Source of the DNA: Rhizobium sp. BK376
Lineage (GTDB): Bacteria; Pseudomonadota; Alphaproteobacteria; Rhizobiales; Rhizobiaceae
Length of the DNA stretch: 64,000 nt
Direction of reading: 5' to 3'
Assembly (NCBI RefSeq): GCF_004341625.1
Contig: NZ_SLZG01000016.1
Coordinates: forward strand, 1 to 64,000
The first letter of the stretch is position 1, and each line of letters opens with the position of its first letter. The notes under the pieces were generated by a model. The model did no database searches. It worked only from the letters and a program-made list of their open reading frames with translations, and was not told where the DNA came from. A program made the position numbers and the translations under genes. Below, in pieces: positions 44,017-52,706 of this stretch.

Positions 44017-45228
44017 TCAGAAGCCTTGATTTGCCGCGGCGCTAGAGGTCGGTTTTGGAAGATTCAGTTCAGCACCGCCGCAGATCGAGGCGGCAATCTC
44101 CTTGGCTTCCTTTCCGATCTGTCGCAAAAGTCCCGTCGATACGACGTCGAAGCCGCAGAAATATAATCCGTCGCCGTTGGGTTGAAGCTGCCCACGCGGC
44201 GGACCGGCGGCGTCGCCAAATCGCTGCCGGACATCAGGCAATATCTCGCGGAGCGCAGGACGATAACCCGTCGCCATCACGATGGCGTCAAAGACATCGC
44301 GCCGACCGTCAGCAAACCGAACCTGCCGCTCGTCGGAGTCTGAAATGCCGCCGAACACATGGATATCGCCTGATCTGATCCGTTCGATCGTGCCAACGTT
44401 GATCAATGGGGTCTGCCCTTTCTCTTTGATTGTTGTCAAGGGACCCTTGCGCGCCAATTCAAGACCGAGTTTGGCGGCATCCCGGAAGCGCAATCGTAAG
44501 ATCGGAGCGTTAACGAAGTCGACGAAACGATGGGGAAAGAATTGCTGGGCAATCGCTATGCTGGCGGTGGGCAATCCCAATATCTCGAGCGGAACGATAT
44601 TGACCGGCCCGCGCACTGACAGTCCCACGTAGAGGCCCGCTTCAGCGCATTCCAGCGCAATGTCACCCGCGGAATTTCCAAAGCCGACGACAAGGACCCG
44701 CTTTGCACCGAGGTCCGCGGCATTTCTAAATTCGGAGGAATGAAGGAGCTTTCCTGCGAACCGCTCCTGCCCCGGCCAGGATGGCCGCACGGGCACGTTC
44801 GAGAGACCGGTCGCCACAATGACATTCATTGCCTCGAAGCGTCCGGCAAGGCTGTCAACGATCCAACCCCCGTTCCTCTGAATTGCCGTAACCGCCGCAC
44901 CGTAGGTTATTCTTGTTTCATTGGCCCGCGCGTAGTTCTCGAGATACTCGATCACCTGAAGCCGCGAGGGATATTTCGGGAAGCTGCGCGGCATGGGCCG
45001 CCCTGGAAGACCGGAATGTCTCCTGTGGGTGTGGAGATGCAGCAGATCGTAGTGTCGATGCCAGGATGCAGCCAGGGTTTCGGCTTTTTCGAGTATCAGC
45101 GAGGAATGGCCACGTGTGCGAAGCGCTGCTGCGCATGCCAATCCGGCAGGGCCGGCACCGACAATGATCGTCTCGGAATCCGTCACTGATGTCACCAACC
45201 AAGCAAAGCGTTGGCCGCACCCTACCAT
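44017..45228 (-). CDS. Flavin-dependent monooxygenase-like oxidoreductase (FAD/NADPH)
   Basis: 403 residues. The FAD-binding Rossmann motif is IIVGAGPAGLACA near the N-terminus; the NADPH Rossmann motif is VLVVGFGNSAGD in the middle; the ATGYRP motif is near the C-terminus (MATGYRPALREIL). This is the layout of class B flavoprotein (FMO/YUCCA-like) monooxygenases. I use ATG 45228, which puts a 20-residue lead before the FAD motif; GTG starts at 45192 and 45186 are possible. Substrate unknown. It sits 57 bases after an esterase gene and before the DUF1684 pair. Confidence 0.82.
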   Translation of the reverse strand: MVGCGQRFAWLVTSVTDSETIIVGAGPAGLACAAALRTRGHSSLILEKAETLAASWHRHYDLLHLHTHRRHSGLPGRPMPRSFPKYPSRLQVIEYLENYARANETRITYGAAVTAIQRNGGWIVDSLAGRFEAMNVIVATGLSNVPVRPSWPGQERFAGKLLHSSEFRNAADLGAKRVLVVGFGNSAGDIALECAEAGLYVGLSVRGPVNIVPLEILGLPTASIAIAQQFFPHRFVDFVNAPILRLRFRDAAKLGLELARKGPLTTIKEKGQTPLINVGTIERIRSGDIHVFGGISDSDERQVRFADGRRDVFDAIVMATGYRPALREILPDVRQRFGDAAGPPRGQLQPNGDGLYFCGFDVVSTGLLRQIGKEAKEIAASICGGAELNLPKPTSSAAANQGF

Positions 45229-45285
45229 GAATCGGTCATGCAACAGCTGTCATCTGGTTCGCGAGATTACTCTCCGAAGCTGATC

Positions 45286-46233
45286 TCACTTGGGCGCAAA
45301 GGCATCGGAAAGGAAGCGAGCGGCGTTATCGAGCGCACGGCGGCTGCTTTCGAGATGGGCGACATCGAGTTGGAAGACGTGATGCATGCCCTCCCAGATC
45401 TCGAACTGAACAGAGACCCCTGCCCGCGCCGCGCGGTCGGCATATCGCACGGAGTCGTCGCGCAGGCGCTCGTCAGTACCGACCTGGATCAGGAGCGGAG
45501 GCAGCCCATGCAAGTCGCCGAGCAAAGGCGAAGCGAGTGGATCGGAGGCAGACACGGACCCCAGATACTTCTGTGCGCAATCCTGCAGATAGTCGTAGCC
45601 GATCAGCGGATCTTCCACTGTCGCATCGGTCATCGACGGACCGGCGAAGGTCATGTCGGTCCACGGCGAGAAGACGACACCCGCCACTGGGGAAGCGCCG
45701 AGGCTTCGTTTCTTTAGCTCTGCAAGAGTGACCAGCGTCAGACCACCGCCGGCGGAGTCGCCGACGATCGAGATCTGCTCGAATCCCTGGTCGGTCAGCC
45801 ATTTCCACGCGGCCAGGGCAGCAGCCGGAGCGGACGGTAGCGTCGCTTCGGGCGCGAGCGGGTAGTCGATGACCAAGGCAGAAACCTGCGTGCGGCTGAC
45901 AAGCTGGCTGACGAAACCGCGATAGGCCTTCGCTGAGCCAAGGACATAGCCCCCACCATGGAGATACAGGATGGCGGCGCCCGGCTTCGCAGTGACCGGG
46001 CGAAGCCACCAGCCGTTCACTCTTTCCGCATCGACCTCGTGGATGACGACGCCGTCAACCATGGGGCATGCCGAGATGAAGGCGTCGTAGACCGATCTCA
46101 TATCGCCGGTCGCAGGCCCCCAGAAACTGGCGAACCTCTCACGAAGAGCGGATTCACGCGTACGCTCGCCGTCCGAGACGCCGACGAGCGTCGTTTCTGC
46201 CGCTGTGCTTTCCGACATTGTCAAATTGAACAT
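45286..46233 (-). CDS. Alpha/beta hydrolase, hormone-sensitive lipase family
   Basis: 315 residues. The oxyanion-hole motif is HGGG (92-95, LYLHGGGYVLG) and the nucleophile S160 lies in VGDSAGGG. The catalytic Asp and His are expected in DERLRDDS and MHHVFQ. Hydrolyses short-chain esters; cytoplasmic. ATG 46233 has GGAGAGTGATC upstream. It lies downstream of the pirin gene, on the same strand. Confidence 0.87.
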   Translation of the reverse strand: MFNLTMSESTAAETTLVGVSDGERTRESALRERFASFWGPATGDMRSVYDAFISACPMVDGVVIHEVDAERVNGWWLRPVTAKPGAAILYLHGGGYVLGSAKAYRGFVSQLVSRTQVSALVIDYPLAPEATLPSAPAAALAAWKWLTDQGFEQISIVGDSAGGGLTLVTLAELKKRSLGASPVAGVVFSPWTDMTFAGPSMTDATVEDPLIGYDYLQDCAQKYLGSVSASDPLASPLLGDLHGLPPLLIQVGTDERLRDDSVRYADRAARAGVSVQFEIWEGMHHVFQLDVAHLESSRRALDNAARFLSDAFAPK

Positions 46234-46334
46234 GATCACTCTCCATGTTGCATGCCCGCGGTCGGGCAATATTCAGCGGTGCCCAACAGGCCTCCCGCCC
46301 CGCGCCGTGATGAAGGGTTGACGGTGGTTTGGTA

Positions 46335-47213
46335 TCAAGCTGGGAGCGAGCCGAAACGGCCACTCGCGTAGTTGGCGAGCGTCTTGCGGACATCCTCTTC
46401 CGTGGACATAACCAGCGGGCCGTGCTTGACGAACCGCTCGCGGATCGGCCTTGCGGCCAAAAGGACGAAGTGCGTCGGCTCGTCGGATTCCAGAACGATA
46501 TCGGTATCCACGCCGGCGCTGAGAGTGGTTGCCTTGCCCGCTTCCAGCGAACTAACTTCGCTCAGGCATCGAATGGTGAGCTTGCCGGAGACGGTATAGA
46601 TCCAGGCCTGTCTGCCGCCCGGCAGATGGTGAGAAAAGTGGCCGCCCTTTGCGAGCGAGCCGTCGAGCATCGTCATCGCCTCCGGCGTACCTTCGGCCCC
46701 GACCAAGTTCCCGATACGGCCGAGAACGACACGCACTCGATATCCCAGCCCCTCGATGATCGGCACCTTTTCCGCATGCACATGGAGCGCGCGTGCCGGC
46801 TCGCCTTTGAGGCGGGCGGGAAGGTTGACGAAAATCTGTAGCGCGTGCGTCCGGGCTCCGGGCGCCGGCAGCTCTTCGTGGACGGCGCCGCTGGCAGCGG
46901 CCAGCCAGTAGAGATCCCCGCTCTTCAGGACTACGTTGCTTCCGAGTGTGTCCCGATTCACGAAGCCGCCGGTCGAATCCTCGAACATCGCCGTGACCGC
47001 CGAGATGCCGGCGTGAAGATGCGGCGCGAACGTTGGAGACGTCATGACGAAGTGGTCCACCATCAGCAGCGGATCCATGCGCCCGCCAAACATCTCCTCG
47101 GAGAAATGATTTGCTGTGAACCCGTTTCCGATCGTGTGGGATTTCCCGGCAACGACCGCCCCCAATCGACTTAGGGGAGCGTTGGCCTTTTCTTCTATCT
47201 GGACGTTGCGCAT
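46335..47213 (-). CDS. Pirin family protein
   Basis: 292 residues, two cupin domains. The N-terminal cupin has metal ligands in DHFVMTSPTFAPHLHAGISAVT, EDSTGGFVNRD and MVHEELP-like ALASGAVHEELPAPG. Pirins include quercetinase-like enzymes and redox regulators; the role here is unclear. ATG 47213 has AGGAGAA at 8 bases; ATG 47219 is an alternative. A LysR-type regulator gene lies immediately upstream on the same strand. Confidence 0.86.
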   Translation of the reverse strand: MRNVQIEEKANAPLSRLGAVVAGKSHTIGNGFTANHFSEEMFGGRMDPLLMVDHFVMTSPTFAPHLHAGISAVTAMFEDSTGGFVNRDTLGSNVVLKSGDLYWLAAASGAVHEELPAPGARTHALQIFVNLPARLKGEPARALHVHAEKVPIIEGLGYRVRVVLGRIGNLVGAEGTPEAMTMLDGSLAKGGHFSHHLPGGRQAWIYTVSGKLTIRCLSEVSSLEAGKATTLSAGVDTDIVLESDEPTHFVLLAARPIRERFVKHGPLVMSTEEDVRKTLANYASGRFGSLPA

Positions 47214-47317
47214 TGCCATTTCTCCTGAGAACCGGTGTTGGTCATCAATCTAGGAGAATGACGCATCAGACGAGAAGTCACGGAATTCGCGACCTAGCGT
47301 CCGATAGGATGGACGAT

Positions 47318-48229
47318 CTAGATAAGCACCGCTTTGGGAAACTCGGCGGCCAGATGATCCAGGAAGACGCGAACGGAGGGCAAAAGCCCCTGGCGGTACG
47401 GGATAAGGGCCGTAAGCGTCGAATCCCCGGCAATCCAATCCGGCAGCACACGCCGCAACGTTCCGGACAGCACGGCCTGGCGACAGACATAGCTCGGCAG
47501 CGCCACCACGCCGAGGCCGCTGATCGCAGCCTGCTGAAGCCCTATCATGTCGTCGCCGAGCAACCTCGGCGCCAGTGGCATGACGATCTCGTCTCGCGCC
47601 TGTCTCGCGTGACGAAGCCGCCAGACAGGCGCGATATCGCTTCTCATCATGAAAAGGGACGGATGATTTTGAAGGTCCTGCGGCGATTCCGGCATGCCGT
47701 TGGCGTCGAGATAGGCCGATCCGGCAAAGAGGAACCAGGGCGCCGGGGCAAGCGTCCTCTGCACCAGATTGGAATCGGGAAGCGGTTCGGAATGGGCGCG
47801 CACGGCAATGTCGAAATTTTCTCCGACAATGTCGACCGTCCGGTCCGCGGCATGCGCGACGACATTGACCTTGGGGAAGCGCAAGAGAAAGTCAGCGATG
47901 ATGCCAGACATTGCAAACTGCATGGTCGCCACGCCGGCGGTGCATCGCACTGTCCCCGTTGGCTCGGTCAATCGATGCCGGATCGTCGTTTCCGCCAATT
48001 CCGCTTCCCGCAGCATTGCAACCGCATGCCGGTAAAAATCCTGGCCGGCATCCGTCATCCCGAAATGTCGTGATGTTCGGTTCAGCAGCCGGACACCGAG
48101 ATTGCGCTCCAACTCCTGAATGCGGTGACTGAGGGTCGATTTGGGAATCCGCAGCGTCCGGCCTGCGGCCGTGAAGCCGCCGCGATCGACAATATTCACG
48201 AAGAAGAAGAAATCGTTCAGATCAAGCAT
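47318..48229 (-). CDS. LysR-family transcriptional regulator
   Basis: 303 residues. The winged helix is at the start (LNDFFFFVNIVDRGGFTAAGRTLRIPKSTLSHRIQELERNLGVRLLNRTSRHFGMTDAG). The substrate-binding domain follows. ATG 48229 (MLDLND) is chosen; the frame open to 48268 only adds residues before the family start. It is divergent from the isochorismatase-type hydrolase gene and lies upstream of the pirin-esterase-monooxygenase run, so it may control one or both sides. Confidence 0.86.
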   Translation of the reverse strand: MLDLNDFFFFVNIVDRGGFTAAGRTLRIPKSTLSHRIQELERNLGVRLLNRTSRHFGMTDAGQDFYRHAVAMLREAELAETTIRHRLTEPTGTVRCTAGVATMQFAMSGIIADFLLRFPKVNVVAHAADRTVDIVGENFDIAVRAHSEPLPDSNLVQRTLAPAPWFLFAGSAYLDANGMPESPQDLQNHPSLFMMRSDIAPVWRLRHARQARDEIVMPLAPRLLGDDMIGLQQAAISGLGVVALPSYVCRQAVLSGTLRRVLPDWIAGDSTLTALIPYRQGLLPSVRVFLDHLAAEFPKAVLI

Positions 48230-48406
48230 CGATATCCATCGTTCAACTGTTCGGACGGTTGGTTTCAATATTGATGACTTTTGGGCCGATCGTCCAGCCG
48301 CTAGCTTTTACTCGTCACCAACGAAGGCTGTCCGACGGCAGCTTTCACAGAGCCGCGGATCGTCTCTGTCGCATGCAAAAGCAACCCAATTGTCCAGGAG
48401 AATGAA

Positions 48407-49024
48407 ATGACCAATCGCGCTTATGAACCACTCACCGCCGACAATGCTGCTGTAATCCTCGTCGACCATCAGATTGGACTGATGACCGGTGTCAGAGACT
48501 ATTCCACCGGTGAGCTGAAACACAATGTCGTGGCTTTGGCAAAGGCTGCCAAGGCTCTGAACCTGCCGATCGTCGTCACAACGACTGCACGCGATAGCAT
48601 GTGGGGACCGACCTTTCCGGAACTTGTCGAAGCTCTGCCCGGCGTCGAGATCATCGACCGTTCTTCGGTGAATGCCTATGACGATGCCCGCGTTGCCAAA
48701 GCAATCGAGGCGACCGGCCGCAAGAAGCTTATTTTCGCCGGCATCTCCCTGGAAGTCTGCGCTGCCTTCCCTGCCATGACGGCGGTGGCACGGGGTCTGG
48801 ACGCCTATGTGGCCGTCGATGCGTCGGGGACCTTTAGCGAGACAAAGCGCCAGGCCGGTTTGCTGCGGATGCAGCAAGCAGGCGTCGTCCTTTCTGACTA
48901 TGCGACCATGATGGTCGAAATCCTCAGGGATAACGGCAGGCCGGAAGCGGGTGCCGTCTACGGCGCGCTTGACATGCCCTGGGCCACGCTCGTTGGCCAG
49001 ATTGCCAGCGCTTACGGCAAATAA
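48407..49024 (+). CDS. Isochorismatase-like cysteine hydrolase (YcaC type)
   Basis: 205 residues. The catalytic set is visible: D20 in AVILVDHQIGLM and nucleophile C118 in AGISLEVCAA. The YcaC-like spacing and the C-terminal extension (DMPWATLVGQIASAYGK) suggest a YcaC-type hydrolase of unknown substrate. The Shine-Dalgarno AGGAGAATGAA precedes ATG 48407. LysR-regulated YcaC genes are often neighbours of pirin genes in Proteobacteria, which fits this layout. Confidence 0.87.
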   Translation: MTNRAYEPLTADNAAVILVDHQIGLMTGVRDYSTGELKHNVVALAKAAKALNLPIVVTTTARDSMWGPTFPELVEALPGVEIIDRSSVNAYDDARVAKAIEATGRKKLIFAGISLEVCAAFPAMTAVARGLDAYVAVDASGTFSETKRQAGLLRMQQAGVVLSDYATMMVEILRDNGRPEAGAVYGALDMPWATLVGQIASAYGK

Positions 49025-49039
49025 CCCATGCAGAAATCA

Positions 49040-49070
49040 GCTCGACTTCGAGTATTTCCCGAGGTCGAGC
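49040..49070. terminator. Hairpin between isochorismatase and porin genes
   Basis: GCTCGACTTCG (49040-49050) pairs with CGAGGTCGAGC (49060-49070) over 10 of 11 positions with a 9-base loop. It lies in the 51-base gap between convergent genes and can serve both strands. Confidence 0.6.
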
Positions 49071-49075
49071 GGCTA

Positions 49076-50350
49076 TCAAAAGTTCGCCGAGGTCTTCAGC
49101 CCGAGCGCAAAGACGTCGTCGTTCTGGCTGGTGCCGCCTGGATGGACGACATATTGGAGATTAGGGCGAAAGAGCAGACCGGTCCTAGGACGGTACGTAT
49201 AATACAACTCGAAAGCATACTCGGACGAATCGTCGGAATCAGACACACGGCTGTTCAGATGCGTCGTGCCTGCAGCAAAGCCGATATCGTCCTTGGGGCG
49301 CGACTCGAAGAGGCCGGTATAGACTAGGCCGCCGGCGATCTGGCGATCGGTTGTCGACGTCTGCTTGTCCGCCATAACGACATTCAGGAACAGGCTGAGA
49401 TTGTCGGTAACCTGTTGCTGGAAATTGATGTAGCCGCCATATCGGCCGTGGTGCTGGCGTGCCGGCAGGCCGGTCAGGGCGATGGGATCGCCGTTTATGT
49501 CCTCTGCCACATCATCCGCCGTCGACGTGTCGTACCATGCACCAAACTTGTAGCTGCCCGGCAATTTGCTGCTGCCGATGGTGGGAAGCCACCCCAGCTC
49601 GACGGGGATGATGGCGCCGGTCGAGTCGCTGAAGAATACCGGCAGGACCTGATCCTGAAGGCTCAGATATTTCGGGTTGGCATCATAGACGCCCGTCTGG
49701 AAATAGCCGAAGTCATTCAGATTGACTTTAACGCGGGTGGCCCACTGGCTTATCGGCCAATTGTAAATGTAGTTGCCGACAAGGTTGCCCGGGTCCGAGC
49801 CGCAGAATGTCAGGTTCTGGAAATCACAGGAAAACGAGGCGAAATCCTCGCCGAAAGTCACCCGACCGATCTTCCAGTCGATCAATCCGTCAGCAAATTT
49901 CTGATCGTACCAGAATTGGGTGAGACGAATGGTCTGGCCTCGACCGTAGACTTCCTGCACCTGCTGTAGCGTGCCGAGCTGCGCGGCGGCGCTGAGGTTG
50001 TTTCCGGTACGCTGGGTGAGAGTGACCTGGAACTGTGCATCGTGGATGCCGAGCAAGCGATCGAGGTCGAACGTTACGCCGCCTGTATACTGATCGGCAT
50101 AGGCGCTCTTGCTCTCGACGCCGCCGGTCGCGTTATAGGCGAATTCGCCGGTATAGCCGAACTGGAAATCGATGCCACTATCCTTGAGACGCGTGCGAGC
50201 TCCGCCCCAGTCGCCAAACAGCCACGGAACCTCGGTAACGGCCGGCGTGGAATCCGGGGCGTGAGCGACGACGTCGCCGGCGTGAACGCTGCCGGCTCCG
50301 ATAAGGGCAATGAGCACGATGGCCGCTCTGGCCAAGTCCGCACGCTGCAT
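49076..50350 (-). CDS. Carbohydrate-selective porin, OprB family
   Basis: 424 residues. The signal peptide is clear (RAAIVLIALIGAGSVHA, cleavage near AGD). OprB-type features are WLFGDWGGARTRLKDSGIDFQFGYTGEFAYNATGG at the N-terminus and repeated Gly/aromatic beta strands. It ends with Phe (KTSANF), typical of outer-membrane proteins. It should let sugars cross the outer membrane, which fits the sugar importers in the window. ATG 50350 has GGGGAAACAAC upstream; ATG 50374 adds 8 residues before the signal peptide. Confidence 0.86.
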   Translation of the reverse strand: MQRADLARAAIVLIALIGAGSVHAGDVVAHAPDSTPAVTEVPWLFGDWGGARTRLKDSGIDFQFGYTGEFAYNATGGVESKSAYADQYTGGVTFDLDRLLGIHDAQFQVTLTQRTGNNLSAAAQLGTLQQVQEVYGRGQTIRLTQFWYDQKFADGLIDWKIGRVTFGEDFASFSCDFQNLTFCGSDPGNLVGNYIYNWPISQWATRVKVNLNDFGYFQTGVYDANPKYLSLQDQVLPVFFSDSTGAIIPVELGWLPTIGSSKLPGSYKFGAWYDTSTADDVAEDINGDPIALTGLPARQHHGRYGGYINFQQQVTDNLSLFLNVVMADKQTSTTDRQIAGGLVYTGLFESRPKDDIGFAAGTTHLNSRVSDSDDSSEYAFELYYTYRPRTGLLFRPNLQYVVHPGGTSQNDDVFALGLKTSANF

Positions 50351-50686
50351 GTTGTTTCCCCACTGATTCCCCACGAATATTCAGTGGAGCTTAACCTGCG
50401 ACGGGGTCTTGTGAAATGCTAACGCACAGTTGGTTTGAGGCTTTGCACCGCAAATTCATCAATGGTGCGCGGGCGCAACATATGCGGGCCTTGATGTCGT
50501 GACGTTTCTTGAACCGATCAGGGTCAGGGCAGCGCCACCATTCCTGGTACACTGAAATTCGCCATTCTTGGTGCTGTTTTTTGACCACGGCAGGGCGCAT
50601 CTCTTCCCTGACGGCTTTGCCGTTCGGTGAAGCTATAGTCGCGCAGCGGCGCTTGAAATCGCACCTTCACGGCATAGGATAAGATC
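50351..50686. other. 336-base divergent gap, porin and HD-domain genes
   Basis: A minus-strand frame (about 50391-50600, 69 codons) has no family-like sequence or Shine-Dalgarno. I saw no strong dyad. The promoters for the porin and the HD protein must lie here. Confidence 0.35.
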
Positions 50687-51331
50687 ATGACAAATAACGA
50701 CATTTTCGGCGCGAAGATCCCGGACAGCAAATTGGCAGCCAATATAACGCAGTTCATTCGTGACACCGAGAGCAACCTGCTCTTCCACCATTCCACGCGC
50801 GTCTATTTCTGGGGCGCCTTGACGGGAAAGCGGGACAGCCAGAAATTTGATCCGGAACTGCTATACGCCGCCGCCATGTTCCACGATGTCGGCCTGACGC
50901 ATCACTATCACGAGAGCCAGCTGCGTTTCGAAGTAGATAGCGCAAACGCCGCCCGCGACTTTCTGCGGAGCCACGGGATATCAGAAGCGGACGTCGAGAG
51001 GGTCTGGCTTGCCATCGCCCTCCACACGACCCCAGGCATCCCGGAACACATGCATCCGGAGATTTCCCTTGTTCAGGTCGGGGCGGGAATGGATATAGCG
51101 GGCCGCAATTATGAGCATTTCACCGATGAGGAACGAGAGGCCGTGATCGCGGCCTATCCACGCAGCAAAGACTTCGGCCACGAGGTCATCGACGCGTTCT
51201 ATCATGGTATGAAGCATCGGCCAGCCAGCACGTTCGGCACCTTCAATGACGATTTTCTCGCGTTCAGGGATCCCGGTTTTCAGCGCGCCGATGTGTGCAG
51301 CATCATCCTGAGTTCGCATTGGGAACGCTGA
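50687..51331 (+). CDS. HD-domain hydrolase-like protein
   Basis: 214 residues. The metal ligands of the HD superfamily are present: H35 in LLFHHSTRVYFWG, H66-D67 in AAMFHDVGLT, and H113 in IALHTTPGIPEH. The pattern resembles the cyanamide hydratase (Ddi2)-like subgroup, so it may act on small nitriles or on an unknown metabolite; assignment within HD is uncertain. ATG 50687 (MTNNDIFGAK) is preceded by AGGATAAGATC. Confidence 0.8.
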   Translation: MTNNDIFGAKIPDSKLAANITQFIRDTESNLLFHHSTRVYFWGALTGKRDSQKFDPELLYAAAMFHDVGLTHHYHESQLRFEVDSANAARDFLRSHGISEADVERVWLAIALHTTPGIPEHMHPEISLVQVGAGMDIAGRNYEHFTDEEREAVIAAYPRSKDFGHEVIDAFYHGMKHRPASTFGTFNDDFLAFRDPGFQRADVCSIILSSHWER

Positions 51332-51412
51332 TTCACCTTCGCCGATTGCCGATGGCCGCTTATGGCGGCATTCTGTCTCCTCGAAAGCTCAAAACCTTCA
51401 AGGATTTCCAGA

Positions 51413-52588
51413 ATGCAGGAGTTCCAGGAACTGGTCGACTGGATCGTCGGCAAAGGCCTGTCCACTGACAGTATCGAAGATATTCTGCAGGGCGTCGCAG
51501 AGCAACTGGTGGCGCTTGGCTATCCGCTTCTTCGGGCTTCGATCACGATGCCATCCATCGATCCGCTGCAACGGGGTTTCGCAGTCGCATGGTCGCGATC
51601 CTCCGGCATTTCGGTCCATGTTCAAGGGCATGACGATGCGGGCCAGGAGATGTTTCGCAGGTCACCCGTTTCGTATCTTTTGTCGAACAATCTCCAGTAT
51701 GGCCGGTGGAAGCTGCCGCCCGATGAGGATGGCCCATCCTACGCTATGCTGCAGGAATTGGCCGATCTCGGCGCGACCGAGTACCTGCTGAAGCTGACCC
51801 CCTACCCTGGAGGAACTGCTTTGGCCGGTGTCGGGTTCTCACTGGCAGGCGACGGCCCTGCGGGCTTCTCGGAAAAGCAAATTGCCGATCTCGACATTTT
51901 TTTGCCCGCGCTTGCGCTGGCCTGCTACCGGATCGCCGCGACCCGAGTCGCGACAGACATGCTTGCGGTCTATACGGGCACACGCACCAGCGAGCGAATT
52001 CTCAGCGGACAGACACGGCGTGGCGAGGGATCGGCCATCTACGCAGCCATCCTGCTCGCCGATCTCAAGAATTTCACCTCGCTCAACGAAAATCATGCAC
52101 CTGATAACATCGTCGGGTGGCTGAACGAGCATTTCGAGGCGATAGGACAGCCGGTCGAGGAGCAAGGCGGCGAAATCCTGAAATTCATGGGCGACAGCCT
52201 GCTCGCCATTTTTCCGGCTGACATGGAAAATCCCGCCGAGGCCTGCCGCCGGGCGCTGTCGGCAGCCAGGACGGCAGCGGAAGCCAACGCGGCGCTCAAC
52301 GAGAGACGCTCGGACGCCTCGCAGCCGGAAATCCTCGCCGATATTGTCCTGCATGTAGGCGAGGTCTTCTATGGAAACGTTGGCGCAGCCAGGCGCCTCG
52401 ATTTCACGGCAATCGGGAAAGCGGTCAACGAAGCGGCCCGTATGGAGAAGCTGTGCGACACCGTCGATCGCAGCCTGCTAGCATCGAAGGCTTTTGTATC
52501 GCATTTTGAAACCGGGTTCGAAAAAGTCGGCACCTTTTCGCTCAAGGGCGTCACCCGCCCAGCCGAGATCTATGCGCTGACCGAATGA
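51413..52588 (+). CDS. Class III adenylate cyclase with an N-terminal sensory region
   Basis: 391 residues. The N-terminal 190 residues look like a cytoplasmic sensor. The catalytic domain begins near IYAAILLADLKNFTSLNE with metal Asp D217, then KFMGDSLLAIF with K257 and D261, and LDFTAIGKAVNEAARM. It would make cAMP. ATG 51413 has AAGGATTTCC upstream; ATG 51362 would add 17 residues. The gene starts 82 bases after the HD-domain gene, same strand, so they may be cotranscribed. Confidence 0.87.
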   Translation: MQEFQELVDWIVGKGLSTDSIEDILQGVAEQLVALGYPLLRASITMPSIDPLQRGFAVAWSRSSGISVHVQGHDDAGQEMFRRSPVSYLLSNNLQYGRWKLPPDEDGPSYAMLQELADLGATEYLLKLTPYPGGTALAGVGFSLAGDGPAGFSEKQIADLDIFLPALALACYRIAATRVATDMLAVYTGTRTSERILSGQTRRGEGSAIYAAILLADLKNFTSLNENHAPDNIVGWLNEHFEAIGQPVEEQGGEILKFMGDSLLAIFPADMENPAEACRRALSAARTAAEANAALNERRSDASQPEILADIVLHVGEVFYGNVGAARRLDFTAIGKAVNEAARMEKLCDTVDRSLLASKAFVSHFETGFEKVGTFSLKGVTRPAEIYALTE

Positions 52589-52652
52589 TCGAAGAATTGC
52601 GGTTTCCGGGAGAAGATTAGGCGACCCGATCGCTTGGCCTGACAAAACCGAC

Positions 52653-52688
52653 AGGGATCGCGACAGACAGAAGACTGTCGCGATCCCT
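52653..52688. terminator. Perfect 14-bp terminator hairpin between convergent genes
   Basis: AGGGATCGCGACAG (52653-52666) pairs with CTGTCGCGATCCCT (52675-52688), loop of 8. It lies between the cyclase and emrB stops; the minus-strand side has a short GGTTTT tail. Bidirectional. Confidence 0.75.
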
Positions 52689-52706
52689 TTGGAGCATTAT
52701 TCCGGT

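Noticed and set aside
50391..50600. Minus-strand 69-codon frame in the porin-HD gap
   Set aside because: No Shine-Dalgarno, no recognisable domain, and it overlaps the expected promoter area.
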